Below are positions 1 to 13,263 of a stretch of DNA of 64,000 nucleotides, in pieces; the first letter of the stretch is position 1; every line of letters starts with the position of its first letter. Made by a program: the position numbers and the translations under genes. The DNA is from Phascolomyces articulosus (Eukaryota; Mucoromycota; Mucoromycetes; Mucorales; Lichtheimiaceae), in the NCBI GenBank assembly GCA_025677815.1, contig JAIXMP010000001.1, forward strand, positions 930,001-994,000. Reading direction: 5' to 3'. Under the pieces are notes generated by a model. The model worked only from the letters and a program-made list of their open reading frames with translations, was not told where the DNA came from and made no database searches.

Positions 1-1233
1 TTTCTCCTGATGAATCTTGTGCTGTTTCATCACAGCCATTTTTCAATAGTAATTGTGCTGTTTCTAATTGTTCTGATATACAGGCTGGATGATCATCATA
101 AATTTAAAAGTGTCGATTAGCATCAATTCATTCAAACGTTTACTTGATTCCTAAAAATATAAATTTACCATAATGGAGTGGTGTTTCTTGTTCGTTGGTC
201 TATTATATAAATATATGTGAGCTCCTTCATTTATTCCTTTTTCAGTATATATAACATGTTATATATAAATACCTTTGCATTGACATTGGCGCCCAATTCT
301 ATTAAAAGCTTGACCATCTCTAAATTGCCTCTATCACAAGCATGATGAAGGGCTGTAAGACCCTGGATTTAAACACAAGACAATAGAGCCAGTTAATTAA
401 AATAATGAAATGACCGATATGAAAAAAAGAGACGTTATTCAGAACGGGTTGTTGGATAAGTATACCGAATATATGTATTTCCTTACATCTTCATCATGAC
501 CGTCTACTAAATCTTTTTGCTTTGATATAATATCTCGTGCAGCATCCAAATTATTTTGTCGTGCATATCCAAACAAATCCGCTGAATCTTCACTGATAAT
601 ATATATATCGTTATTAATATCCTGTTTCTTACATCCTTCTCCTTCCATTGATCTTATTTAAACGATAACCAGATGTCATTCACATACCCTCTCTCCTACT
701 TGTAGGACCTTTTTATATTACAATACTTACGTTGATTCACCATCATACGCCATCATACTTACTGCAACTGCCTTTCCGGATGAATTCGCTTCAGCCTATA
801 GAAAAGGAGTGTCAATTATACAAAAAAAAAGAGTATCTCGAAATAGCGTAAAATTTACCGTAGTATCTGAAGTTGCAGTATCAGATTGTTCATACTCTCC
901 TTGTTGACGCGACCAGCCTACTTGAAAACTTTCCACCGTTTCAACATATGTTTGTTTGGCTTCATCCGTTGACATGCCACGTAATCCATTCCAGGCATCC
1001 CATTTTGCTCGACCCACAAATTCAAATAAACTTGGTTTAGACACGTTACAATCTCCTACAGTCGCCTGTTTGAATAAACTATAAACCTACTCTCGTCGAA
1101 AAAGTCAACACAATACTAGTCGAATAACGTTATATATACAATAGAGAGGATTTACCTTTAACTTTTGGTCATTGGAGAGTGGTACATTGTGAGTATTTAA
1201 GAATGTAGAAGCTTGTTCGAAATAGTCCGTCAT
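1..1233 (-). CDS. Acyl-CoA-binding domain / ankyrin repeat protein (ACBD6-like), 3' end cut by the window
   Basis: Exons run 1156-1233, 859-1086, 731-795, 487-652, 273-362, 169-199 and <1-84, all with GT-AG borders and compatible phases. The start MTDYFEQAS is followed by an acyl-CoA-binding domain over residues ~1-100, with the family signature KVYSLFKQATVGDCN and AKWDAWNGLRGMS. After an acidic linker come ankyrin repeats (GLTALHHACDRGNLEMVKLL, then EQETPLHYG and ACISEQLETAQLLLKNG). ACBP plus ankyrin is the ACBD6 architecture, which binds long-chain acyl-CoA in the cytosol or nucleus and is linked to lipid pools and protein N-myristoylation. The C-terminus lies outside the window, so total length is unknown. 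Exon 6 is only 31 nt and is supported by the ankyrin reading frame. The family call is firm. The ACBD6 assignment is inference from domain order. Confidence 0.85.
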
Positions 1234-2285
1234 TTTAAAGAAAAGAGAAGAGAGAAAGGTATGGTCAGTTTACAAAACAGGACCACCTACATCAAGTTTT
1301 AGCTGAGCTAATTGATGCATATGAAGATGGTAGAAATTTATTTATTTGCTTGCAAAAAATAAAAATGAAACTTGTAAACACCATCTACCATATTCTGTTC
1401 TTACGACAGTACGTCAAAGTAAAAGCTTTACTGTTATTACCAGATCCAATTTATCTTTAAGTAGAAAATACTTTCTTTGAGCAATATATGAATTCTAAAC
1501 AGTTTTATAATAGAACTATTGTACCTTTATTTTGTAATATCTATTAGTAACTTACTCTTGACTACATTTTAATATCAAAATATATTCCTCTCTGCTACCA
1601 TGAAAAAGAATTATATAAAGTATATAAAATGGATTATAATTTAGTAATTTAACTGACTTATCTATCCTTTTCTTTGGTGTATTTTTGTAATTACCTCCTC
1701 TGTGAGTTGATAGTATTAGCTGATCAACTAGTGGAAAGAAAAACACAAGTTATCCAACCGAGACACTAAATGTTATGCTCTGATATAAATGATCAGCATA
1801 AGATGGATCTTTCACAAGATAAGTATTTAAAATAAGAATCTAGCATCGTTATTTAAAAATGATTAAAACTCATGTAAACTTGGTTTGTTCGGCTCTATCA
1901 AAATATCTTCACTACGTAAACATATTTTAAATATTATGTCAACCCTTCTTCAAACGTTCATTTGAAACTTTTTTTGTACAACTTGCATTGTTGGAATCAT
2001 TAATTCAGATGACCATCTTTTTATTGTGGATAGAGTTAAAGAAATGATAAAATACAAAGGTTTCCACGTTAATATCTTATTACTATAGTAATGAAATGAT
2101 ATACTTGTACGAAAATAGTAGAATGATTGTTTCTAACCATAGCTAACTATTTTATATGTTGTACATGCCGAATTAGAAGCATTACTAGTAAATTTTGTTA
2201 TTTTTCGTTCGTATATGTATAAAATGCCATTGCTACTGAACTAAATCTCTTTCAATAACCAATTCCTATCATCATCTATACGTAC
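1234..2285. other. Intergenic, between ACBD6-like start and ligase relic
   Basis: This AT-rich stretch holds the promoter of the ACBD6-like gene. The open frames are short and no protein family is recognisable. No RNA gene was seen. Confidence 0.5.
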
Positions 2286-2570
2286 GAGCTTAAAAACCCA
2301 AATGTAAACGATTATGCTATCATTGGTGTATATTATGATCAAGAGCAATTTACTGAAATACCTCGTGCGTTTGTCGTATTAAAACGAGATGTCAATCACA
2401 TTATAAAAACAGTAGATGCACTAAAGAAATTTGTAGCTGACAATGTATCAACTTACAAACAGATTCGTTCTGCGGTTTCCCATGATGCAATTCAAAGAGT
2501 CCCACAGGGAAGATATTTCGTAATATTTTGCGTAATGAAGTAATAAAAAGAGGAAGTCAAAAGAAGAAAC
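2286..2570 (+). pseudogene. Relic of the C-terminal domain of a 4-coumarate-CoA-ligase / acyl-CoA synthetase-type enzyme
   Basis: One frame reads ELKNPNVNDYAIIGVYYDQE, then EIPRAFVVLK and FVADNVSTYKQIR. This is the AMP-binding C-terminal domain, in which family members read HP-V-DAAVIG...E-PRAFVV...KQ. The family continues P-SPSGKILRR-LR; here a frameshift near 2506-2512 moves the matching GKIFRNILRNEVIKRG into the next frame. No N-terminal adenylation core is present upstream, no start codon can be assigned, and the segment is only ~95 codons. It is therefore an eroded 3' fragment. It is not derived from the A-T-R enzyme at 46.7-51.1 kb, whose C-terminal adenylation subdomain differs. Confidence 0.75.
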
Positions 2571-2799
2571 AAGCCATCCAAGTTGTGCTCAGAATGATAA
2601 ATTGTTAGATAATGAAAATGATAATGATGATGTCAGTAGTGAGTTATTTTATAAAAACTTTTTCGTTACTGATGAAAATTATGCACTCTTGAGTTTGACA
2701 TTTAGCCGATCTTTCCCAAAATATCACTCGTGACTATTTGAACAACAGCAAGCTCAGGAAAGTTGCTAGCCAATTTTCAACCTTCTTCCATATTACCCC

Positions 2800-3309
2800 A
2801 TGGCCGACGAACAAAAACGATCACCCACTGATTTCTTAAACACAGTGATTGGGCAACACGTCCTTGTGAAGCTTAATTCTGGCATTAACTACCGAGGTTT
2901 GTCCTTTTCTTCTTTTTATTTAATGTTTATATTTTACATTACATATTGAAAAAGCAAAATCGATCCTTTTCAAATTGTTTTTTCTTTGTTACGCGTTTCC
3001 TTAATCTGAACTTTACTTTATATATAAATTAAGGTGTCTTGGCTTGTTTGGATGGGTACATGAACATTGCCTTGGAAAACACAGAAGAATATGTCGATGG
3101 ACGATTAAAGAATCGATATGGAGATACCTTTATTCGAGGAAATAATGGTAAGGGAAAAAAACCGAGTTTTGCACTTTTGTTCATATGCTTCCTCGCTATG
3201 AAGGGAGAGAATAGTTTTTTGTTCAAGAATAGCTGATCTGTTTTTTTTTCTTTACTTTGCTATATTTATAGTGCTTTATATTAGTGCTGAAAAGTCTGCT
3301 GATGCATGA
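2800..3309 (+). CDS. LSM6: U6 snRNA-associated Sm-like protein LSm6
   Basis: Three exons (2800-2896, 3034-3147, 3272-3309) encode 82 residues, the usual length of LSm6. The protein starts MADEQKRSPTDFLNTVIGQH and carries Sm1 (VLVKLNSGINYRGVLACLDG) and Sm2 (RYGDTFIRGNNVLYIS) with the conserved G-N-V core. LSm6 is part of the heptameric LSm2-8 ring that binds the U6 3' end in the nucleus and of LSm1-7, which drives mRNA decapping in the cytoplasm. Both introns are phase 1 and close the Sm fold exactly. The gene converges on the OS-9 gene, with stop codons ~405 bp apart. I am very confident of this call. Confidence 0.96.
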
Positions 3310-3714
3310 TAATAAAGAACATAAACAAAAAGTGGGATAAAAAGGAGAGCAAAAGTATATCAGACAAATGAATGTTTCTTATGTATAAAAGGATGGATAA
3401 GGCGATTTGAAATGGTGTATTACAAAGAATGTTTATTATCAAATAATGGGATTCATGAGTAGCAACAAAACAAACAACGCTTTGATTTCAGGTGTGGGCA
3501 ACTCGTAATTGAGTTAACAGGATCAAGCTGTATCCTGTCCATGTATAGCAAAGCGAAGATCCAACAAACTTATGTTTTTTTTTCTTGTGGATATTGGTGG
3601 TGATGGGAGGATATGGGTGGTATATATATACCAAATAAAAAAAATGTCATTGCATTATAATAAAATACAAAAGAATGATTATTATTACGATATATTATTA
3701 TTAGATATTAAAAG
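3310..3714. other. Convergent 3' intergenic region
   Basis: The space between the LSM6 and OS-9 stop codons contains A- and T-rich tracts suited to 3' processing on both strands (an AATAAA-like ATAATAAAG directly after the LSM6 stop) and no coding frame. Confidence 0.5.
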
Positions 3715-5390
3715 TTATTGAAAATAAGTCATTTCATACGCTTTTCTATTTCGTTGCTGTTCTCGATCTTCCTCTGATTCCGTCTTTTTCATTGGTTTTT
3801 GGTTTTGATTATCCTTGACAGAGGTCAACATCTTCATATAGGATTCCATAAGTTTTTTCATATCCACACCTTCTTCAGGTACCAAAACACCATTTTCATC
3901 CACATGGAAATAAGCAATTTCTATCTCTTCTTTTTTATCGCCATTATTGTTGTTATCGCTATCACTGCCTTCTTTTTGTAATCGTCCTTTTAATAAACTT
4001 TCAAGAGACAATGATGATGATGCCCCTCTTCCACCCACTTGTTGTTGTAAATCATTGATTTGCGCTGTTAATCCTGAAATAAGTTCCAATAAATGATCTT
4101 TGCCATCCTGCTTTGCTTGCATAGGCTGTTGCTTCACATTCTGTTGTAACTTTGTTTGTTCCTTTTCATCGTCCGTTTTTTCAAATGCTGATTCTCCTTG
4201 TACTTCAGGTTGCATTTCTGGTTCTGCTGGTTCTTCTGCAACAGGCTGCTGTTGTTGCTCACCCAATTGTTGTGCTGAAGTTGATTTAAGCATATGATCA
4301 GGTACAATTGGGTTACATTGGATCTTGTTGGCATCGGACTGTGTTTGTGATGCCAGCATCATTTCTTCACATAATCGGGGTGTTGAAATCGACATTTGGT
4401 ATTGGCAAGTGGTAACTTCTTGAAGCATAGATATCTGGTCACCTGAATTCATATCACAATGAAATTGTACTTCAATAGAGCGAGGTTTTCCAGTAAGATC
4501 GCATTCGGATCCATCTGTCCATCGTTGGGTCAAATATCGTTGATTTCCGACATGTTTTAAACTGGTGGAAGGTTCGGCTATATCAGTTTTCTCACTACTA
4601 GTCGTTGTTGTACTACTACTACCTTCACCTTCCCCGTTGTTACTAGTGATACTGGTAGGTGAGAAAACGCCAAGGTAAAACGATGGTCCTTGAGGTGTAC
4701 GTGTTGGCGGATCTGTTTGAATGGCGCTACGATCAACATGAAATTGTCGGACGTGTTTTTTATGGCAATACTCATATGTCCAATAGTCAGGTTTCTAAAA
4801 AAAAAAAAGCATATGAAGTAAATATATTTCACTCTCGGTTTTATTATCATTTCCGATATTATAAATACCTGATAATAAATACACCCTTTGCTACTAAGTG
4901 GTTCAAGTAGTTTTAATCCTCGATCGATAATCTTTTGCGTGTCCTCTTGTTCATTCACGATATCATTGTTATTATTTTTATGAGAGGCAGATTTCGACTC
5001 ATCGTCTTGTTCTTCCACAATGGGTATTGTACATTGAAAAGGTTGACCGTAGGCACTCATCATTATTACTTGATTGGCTTTCGTTGATTGAGTATATGTT
5101 GTAAAATGGGTTGACAAAGCATCGTCCTAAAAACAGATTTTTAATGTTGCGCTATTTTTACAAGATTAAAGCCCTTTTTCTCTTTACAATACCTTGCTGT
5201 TGTCACTATTGATGTCAACCTCTCCTTGTTCAATATCAGTATAGACTGAAGATTCTGGAATTTTGTTTTCGGTCAAGACGACTCGGTATCGTGGTTGAGC
5301 AATAATATCTTCATATACAAAGGACGATGCAGCACAATTTAATGGCAATAGACCAGCTAATAGTGCCAAAATTGTAGTTCGAGACGGCAT
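3715..5390 (-). CDS. YOS9: OS-9/Yos9-type ER lectin (MRH domain), ER-associated degradation
   Basis: Three exons (5193-5390, 4869-5126, 3715-4794) give 511 residues. The N-terminus MPSRTTILALLAGLLPLNCA is a signal peptide. Residues ~17-50 (EDIIAQPRYRVVL) match the conserved OS-9 leader. The mannose-6-phosphate-receptor-homology domain spans ~145-280, with SKGCIYYQ, then KPDYWTYEYCHKKHVRQFH, then QRWTDGSECDLTGKPRS and HCDMNSGDQI, and the closing CQYQMSISTPRLCE. These are the Cys, Gln, Arg and Glu/Tyr positions used for high-mannose glycan recognition. Yos9/OS-9 reads trimmed N-glycans on misfolded ER proteins and hands them to the Hrd1-Hrd3 ligase. The C-terminal half is Gln/Glu-rich with poly-Q and poly-N tracts. 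The protein ends YEMTYFQ, so the terminal HDEL seen in budding yeast Yos9 is absent. Retention would depend on partners (inference). Confidence 0.9.
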
Positions 5391-8300
5391 GGTACAAATG
5401 TGTTATTCTTGAAACGCCAGAAAAAAAAAAGAATGCCACGTCGAACTAGTTCTGTGGGTGCATAATGTGTGGAAATCCTGCGGATTTAGAAATGTATAAT
5501 TCTGCCATGTTTTTTTTTTGGTGGAGTAAAGAGACAATATGCTACGTAACTGTCCTATACTACAATGGAGATATGACTATATCTTTAAATTATAAGTTAC
5601 TATGGTAATAGTATTACAAATACAATTGTCAAATATTACAAAAGGAAAATTAAGAGGAGAGGATGGATTTTCAATAAACACACTAATCAAACATGGGCCT
5701 AATATTGGTTGGCAATTGCTCAACGTACCCGTATCTATAACGATACTACACGTGGAACTAAAAATGTATTGTTATATCAAATTAGTGCTCAGGGTGGTAT
5801 TTGCCGGTTACAGTCTTAACCTTAATAACTTATGTTTTATTTGAATGATCTTACCTAAGAATTACGTGCCCACACATTGAAAAGAATAAAAAATACAATT
5901 AGGTGGCGAGTTTGTGAATTAAGTAAAAAAAAGGCAAGGCGAAGAGAAAATGCTTGGAGGAAAAGAATAAGAATATAGACACCAGTATTAGTGTAAAAAA
6001 ACTATGATAATTAGAATCAGAAAAGCGAATTGTGCAAAACATAATACCAATATATTTTCCTGTTTCATAAGAAAACTTACTACTGCTTTGTTCGATATTA
6101 CGATATCCAGACTGATCTCACATTTGATTCTAAACCCATCTTGTTATAATTGGTTAATAACATCTTCAGAGTACATACATATTAATTACGTAGATTAATA
6201 ACAATACTTGTCTCTCCTATGGTTATTCCTTTTGTTATACTCATCATCATTCTCATAGCTTCCAAATGTGTTGTTATTCTTTTTGAAGATCCTTTAAAAT
6301 AATAAAGTATATATTTAGCACACATTCCTTACCCACTCACAAATAAAAGTTACCAGAACTCATTGTACTTACATTAACGATAATACCATGTTGATACACC
6401 ATTCCAACAAAATAATTCTAAACAGTGCCTCGCATTAATTTATTTTTTGGTTCATTAGCAAACTGATATTTGTTAGATGTTTCCCTCAATAAATGAAGAT
6501 ATTGATATAGGGCCAAAAGAATAATGCCTTGCAATAATCTTGGGATAAAAAAAAAAAAGGAAAAATACAAAGTTGTTAATGGACTGAGTAAACCATGGTT
6601 AGATGAGACGCTTGCAATAAATGATGGTCATGCGATCCGTTACAAAGACCAACGCCCCGGCATGAACCAGTGATTGATTCAGTTTCAATGCAACAAAGTT
6701 TCGAATGTTGAATGTGTCGGAACCACACATATTTAACTGTTTGTTTTGGATAGCCTACAAAGTATTATTGTTTATCGTTATGGTTTTTCTTTTTCCTTTA
6801 CGCGCTATAGCGCTAAATGTGACATATCTAATTGTTATTTGAATTCATTTTTTATTCTCTATTTTTATTGGTGATAGTCCGCAACTCAATTATCGTTATT
6901 TGAACAACTACTGTTGACATTCCTGTTATCCAAGTCATCGCTATCATCAGTACGCCCGGTTGAAGCATATAAAAATAAGAATAATTCGTATTCTCAAAAG
7001 TAATGGTAATGGTATTAGTTATAATCAAAATGCCACATCTACGACAGTAATGTATCTTCAGATAAATGGAACTGAAGCCCTTGTTGCCAATGTCGTCTTT
7101 GCTGCATTTGACAACAATGGGGATAAATAAAGCGACATAGGAGAGACATTTTGGCAATTTAATGTGGCTAAAAATCAGCGTCTGCTAATATATTATAACA
7201 AATACTTATCCTAGTAGTTACTTAAAATATTATTTAGTTCATATATTATGACTGTTCTTGATACAGTAAAAAAGCGGCCGAATCATAAACAGTAACTTAT
7301 TTAATGATAATAAAAAATAACTTTTCAGATAGATTGTAATGAAAATCATAAAGGGTGTATATTCTCTGAAGTATGAATTATAAAAATAATGAAATATATT
7401 CATTGAAATCATCTCTCTCTGCAAAGTAATAGTCATGTTATTCTATACTCAAAAGAAATGCTCTAGAAAAAGAACGTGCAGTTTCATTTTGGTAGTACAA
7501 ATCCGGGTTTTTGGAATTATACAGGTGATACAGTAGCACTTTTTTTTTTCATCATCATCGTCATCATCCTTTGTGTCAGCCAATTGTTTTATAAACATTC
7601 AAATACTTCTTTAATTCAAAAAAGTTTATATAAATTCATCAAGTCAATATTTCTAATAAAAGTTTATAACTCTAGAATATATATATATTTATTACTGATG
7701 AATACAATGTTTTTGTACCTTATGTAAAAACATATATATAATTTAATTATTAGATTATTCCATACTATTCTATTTTTAATTAAATTTGATATAATTCATA
7801 CGACGAAAGGGACATCATCATTGGTTTTTTGTTACAAGAAGTAGCCAAATGGATATGGATTTGTTTCAAAAGAGGTTTTTACTATGGCAGGACAAACATC
7901 AATAGAAAAAACTCCGATAAATATGCTTGACCCGATAAAGTACACGGCAGCCCACTGCTAAGTGGCATAATTAATAAAAAAAAAAGGAGACCTCTTTTTT
8001 TTTTGTTTGTTTTAATATCTCAAAGAAATATATGACGATAACATAAATTCATTCAGTTATTGGACAATAAGAAAGTTCGAATTATGTAAAAACATTATAC
8101 CAATTCATGAATAGAATTGTTGTTTGTAGTAACAAGATATCATTCTAATAAAATTCAGAATTCATGCGGATTACCAAAAATAATTTTTTTTATAAAATTG
8201 ATTTCTGTACAAAAAATAAAAAAAAAATCATAAAAAAGCGTATTTCTTTACTAAGTGATCGAATCATAATATTGAAAAAAAAGAAGAACAATGGACACAA

Positions 8301-8740
8301 TGTATCTTATTCAAAGGATCATCCATTTCAATTTATCAATTCAATAAGCTTTCAGAGCTCATCATGAAATGTGTCAAATATGAAATTTGAAATTCGCATT
8401 TTTTTTTTTTGATATTCACATTTGAATAGAAATCCATTGACACACACAACAAAATAGTTTCCACCCAACCCGTTTCAGTGAATAAGTGATATTTAAGCGA
8501 TATCTGTTCGGCCCTTTTGCCTGTGCGGCCTTGCTGCCCTGATACTTTTCGAGTGAGGAAAAAAAACCTCTAATGACTGCCTTTTTTTTCTAATTCGTTA
8601 CTTTACACACACTACCTTTAATATATACTTCCTCTAAAATAATAAAAAAAATCTATACCCTTCCGTTTCTCTTTATTCACATAACTTTTCACCTTTTCTT
8701 TACCATAAATAAACGCGAGTAACACGCGTGCTTAATCCGG
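5391..8740. other. 3.3-kb AT-rich intergenic region
   Basis: No gene with a recognisable family was found on either strand. Open frames are short, AT-driven and lack splice continuity. Around 5703-5830 (+) and 6600-6735 (-) short segments read like old coding relics, but I cannot name a family. The final ~250 bp (8490-8740) is pyrimidine-rich and probably holds the HIRA promoter. Confidence 0.45.
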
Positions 8741-11700
8741 ATGATCATTTTTAAACCTAATTGGATCACACATTCAGGTTATTATTATTTTTTTCTATTA
8801 ATCTCTTTTTTTTTTTTACAATTGGTATGCATTTTAATATTCAATTATAATAGATCGTGCAAAGGGCGTTAAACCATGTATATACTCCATACATGTCCAT
8901 CCAGATGGAAAACGAATCGCAACAGGTGGTTTAGGTAAATGGACTCACTCTTTTATTTATAAAAACAATAGATAGTGTATGACTTGTTGATAACATGAGA
9001 TCCTCCTATAGATGCTACTGTGAAAATTTGGAGTACTGAATCATTATTTAACGAAAGTGAAGAAAATAATCCAGACACTCATCAACTCCTTTGTACCATG
9101 CAAAGACATAGCGGTAAATATAATACTGCTTTCCCCTTTCCTTCTTTTTCCTATCTTCTCTTTTTTTTTATACCCAAGCAACAAGAACCTTATTTTTCTA
9201 TTTTACTGACATATTTTAAATAAATATATATATCCTTATTCTAGGTGCAGTATTATGTGTTCGATGGTCCAACGAAGACGGTCGTTATCTTGCGTCTAGT
9301 TCAGATAATGATAATGTGATTATTGTTTGGGAACTAGACAGGTATAAATATATCATCATTTACTCTTTTTCTTTCCCCTTTTTTATGATATCTTTTCTTT
9401 CTCTTTTTCTATAGTTACTGATCCTATTTTTATTTTTATTATTTGTATAAATATTTAGAGATGCCACTTCAGAAACTGTCTTTGGCAGCACAGTTGTAAA
9501 TCATGAACCTTGGAGACCTGTAAAATATTTAAGAGCACATGAATCAGGTAAAAAAAAATTATTTATTCTCTTTAGGATGTTATCAATTATCAGTGTTATA
9601 TACAAACATGTTAATATTGGTCTATTTTATATTAAATATTTTTGCTCATTAGATGTTCAAGATTTGGCATGGTCAAAGGATAATCAATATTTAGCTTCAT
9701 GTGGTGTGGATGGTGTTGTAGTTGTATGGAATGGAACTGATTTTAGTAAGTAACAGACAAAAAAATAGCATGGTGGTGGATGGATACAAAGCTTGTGTAG
9801 GGATACCTTATTAACTTGCATCACATTTTTAATATAGATCAAGTCCAAAAAATTGATCAACATGCTGGTTTTGTAAAAGGCGTTGCTTGGGATCCAGTAG
9901 GCAAGTATCTGGCATGTCAATCAGATGATAAAATGTTAAAGATTTGGCGAACATCGGACTGGGGACTTGAGCAAGAGATAAAAGCACCTTTTATCAATGC
10001 ACCAGGAACAACCCTATTCCGACGTCTAAGGTATAACTTTTTTTTTGTCGTTGTTGACATTTTCATGAGTTTAATTGGTATAAGGAGATCCAGAAAAAGG
10101 ATGATAAGCAACAATGACGGGATAAATAATTATGTTCATGCGTTATATCTATATTAGTTGGTCTCCAAACGGTTCACATATTGTAACATCCAATGCTGTT
10201 AATGGAGTACATTGTATTGCTGCCATCATATCTAGAGAGGACTGGGGAACGGATGTATCGTTGGTTGGACATCAGCTTCCTATTGAAGTAGCAGTAAGTA
10301 TTATGAGGATGGTAGGGGGGAGGAGAAAGAAAATGTTGTTCGACAAGTCTATGAGAAAAAAGGGACGTTTCATTTGTATATTCATTTCTCTCCTTCACTC
10401 TTTTTAATTCATTTAGTGTTTTAATCCAAAATTATTTTATTTTCCTAATGAAGAGGATGGAAATACAAATAATGGTAATGATTCCCAAGATACAGGTGAA
10501 TCATTAGCTACAGTATGTGCGTTGGCAGGACAGGATCGAGGTGTATCATTATGGGTTACAAAGTATTGTCGACCTGTTTGTGTAGCAACAGATATCTTTG
10601 AAGGAAATATTTATGATCTAGCATGGTAAGTTGATGAAAAGTGTAACAAAAAAAAGAGAGAGAGAAAAGCTTTATGGATCAATTGAGTTAGATGTGAAGA
10701 TATATAGTGGATATTGATATGGTTTCCTATCCCATATATATTATAGGACTCCCGATGGAAAAGCATTACTTGCATGTTCTCATGATGGAACTGTTGCATG
10801 TTTACGGATGGATGAAATATTATTGAATTGCGCGTCAGATGATGAAATAGTAGAGGAATTGACCAAGTATGGGTATAAAGGTACAAATGGAATGACCGGA
10901 AATAATGGCGTTTATCCAGAAAGTATTGGTCAGTTAGAACGAGAAGAACAAAATGCAACAGCATCTCGAAATCAACGAATACAGGACCTTATGGGTCCTT
11001 CATCCGCCACTACAACAAATACTATCACACAACTACCCATACTACTCACAAGTAATACGGACGATCATCAATCTAATGAGGGTACTACTGTAACTACAGC
11101 TACACTTAGCAATAAGGTTGAACAAAATAATAGTAATAATATTAATAATAATCATGTCCCTGTACCCTCATCATCACAACCTTCACCACCAACAATCCCT
11201 AATGGGCGTGATGTGGAAACAGCAAACGAAGGATTAAACACATTTACTACACTTTCAAAAAATAATATACAATCACAACCAGCAAATTCTGATATCACAT
11301 CAGCGTCATCATCCAAATCAGATACCATTGTACAGCAAACAGTAACAATTGGTAAAGACGGTAAGCGTAGAATAAAACCAGTGACAATTCGAACAAAAAG
11401 TTCAGTAGCTTCACGCTCAAATTCAGTATCACAAGGCTCCTCACAACCTAGGGTAAGTGGTATATACATACTTATACGTATATTTCTATTGCCATTTTCT
11501 CAAAAATAACTTTATAAAAAATAGACATTATTACAAGATGATAATCGACCTACAGCTATGATCATGTCAGGAAATGATGCAACTATTATTTACGATTTTC
11601 CATCAGCAATTATACCAAATACTGGCATTCGAGCCACTGCTGTTGGTACCAAACGACCTTCTGGATCTGAAACAGCGATGGATGTAGATGAAATAGAACG

Positions 11701-13263
11701 ACATCGAAAACGACCTATATGGATGGATTCAGCCATGTTACCGCCAGCGTCATCCAAGAGTAAAATTCGATTAGGTGTGCCCAAAGTAAAATCCACATTT
11801 ATTCGACCTGTACGTGATGAAGCAACGAAAGCAGTAATGGAATGTGATAACCCGGCAAGAGCTGACGTATCGGATGATGAATCGGATAATGAACAACAAT
11901 GTGCACGATTAACAGTAACTTCCAAAGGTCAAACATTATGGCAAGATTATCTTCCAAGTGCTATCATGCTGATGACAGGGAATGGACGATTTTCAGCTGT
12001 TGCTTGTGAAGACGCAAGTATTCATGTATATTCAACGGCAGGTCGAAGATTACTTCCACCAATTGTACTTGAAAGTACCGCTGTTTTATTACATTGTTCA
12101 GATCAATGGTTATTATGTTTAACCTGTACTGGTCTATTATATACATGGTAAGATGAAAGCTCCGAAGGTTGTATTACATAGAGTATAACAATTGGGAAGG
12201 ATGTGTTCTGAACGTCAAATCTGTATTAGGGATATTGTCAATACGAGTAGTTGTATAGACGGTGTATCTATTGCACCCGTCCTAAATGTAGCGCGATTAC
12301 CTGAAAGTACGGATGACGACGATCAAGATGAAACACATGATGCTCCCAGTATTAAAGATGTACGAATTCAAAAGAATGGTATTCCTTTACTTATTACAAA
12401 CTATCGGCAAGCATTCGCCTTTCATCTTGGCATGAAAGTATGGATGCGAATTAGTGATGCATGGTATATAATATCTGAGTTCTGGAACACGGGTATGGGA
12501 ACTCCCAAAGATTATCCATTGGGTTGGTTATCCACTGCCATGACATTAAATACCGGATTGGATCCTATTGGACAAACCATGCTAACATTAGTAGAAGGAA
12601 GAAAGGAAGCTACCAATGCCATTACATTAAGTCATCTCGAGGTAAATAAAAAACATATGGAATGGATTATACAGTACGAGAAAATCATGGAATATTGACA
12701 TTTTATAAATATTCATAGATACAAATTGCGGTAGCTGCGCTACTCGAATCACCAGTGGAATATCGAGATTGGTTAAAACAATATGCAAGACGATTAGCGA
12801 GAGAAAATGAATTAGAAAAGATCAAAGAACTGTGCCGCTGGTTAGCAGGTCCACCATTCATGTAAGTGATTTATTATTTTATTGCTGATTATCAAGCAAA
12901 TAGCATGACTCATTTTTTTAATCGTCATTATTCAACAGTTCGAAGGATCATGCAAGTTGGGAGCCCACCACATTGGTAAATGTTTTTCTTTAATAATTAT
13001 CTGTTTTAGTTTATCCATTCACATTTTCATTTATTCATAACATCTCCACTTACTATTCTTTTAGGGAACCCTATCGAAGCATGACTTATTAAGAGAAATA
13101 ATGCCAATATTAGGTAAATACTCAAAAAAAAAAAATCTGGGTGGATGAAAAGAGAAGGATCAAAAAAAAGCTGAACTATTTTTTTTTTCTATTTATACAT
13201 TCTATAGCTTCAAATCGACAACTTCAAAGAACAGTAGATGAATTTAGTGAATATATCCTTTAA
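8741..13263 (+). CDS. HIR1: HIRA/Hir1-type histone H3-H4 chaperone, WD40
   Basis: Sixteen exons (8741-8777, 8854-8934, 9012-9113, 9245-9341, 9459-9547, 9653-9745, 9838-10030, 10158-10293, 10417-10625, 10747-11452, 11525-12147, 12200-12641, 12719-12861, 12939-12975, 13065-13113, 13208-13263) encode 1030 residues in one frame. The N-terminus MIIFKPNWITHSDRAKGVK and HPDGKRIATGGLDATVKIW opens a WD40 propeller (LAWSKDNQYLASCGVDGVVV, VAWDPVGKYLACQSDDKMLK, DLAWTPDGKALLACSHDGTV). A low-complexity linker follows, then the basic B-domain-like GKDGKRRIKPVTI at 11351-11390, the ASF1 contact in HIRA. The C-terminal Hira domain contains GRFSAVACEDASIHVYSTAG and LLCLTCTGLLYTW. HIRA deposits H3.3-type histones outside replication and represses histone genes. 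The start was chosen because the first exon gives the conserved K-P-W-I-H leader. Confidence 0.93.

Noticed and set aside
5703..5830. Coding-like string containing RIYNDTTRGTKNVLLYQ
   Set aside because: It is only ~42 codons, with no neighbouring exons and no recognised family, so it was not listed as a feature.
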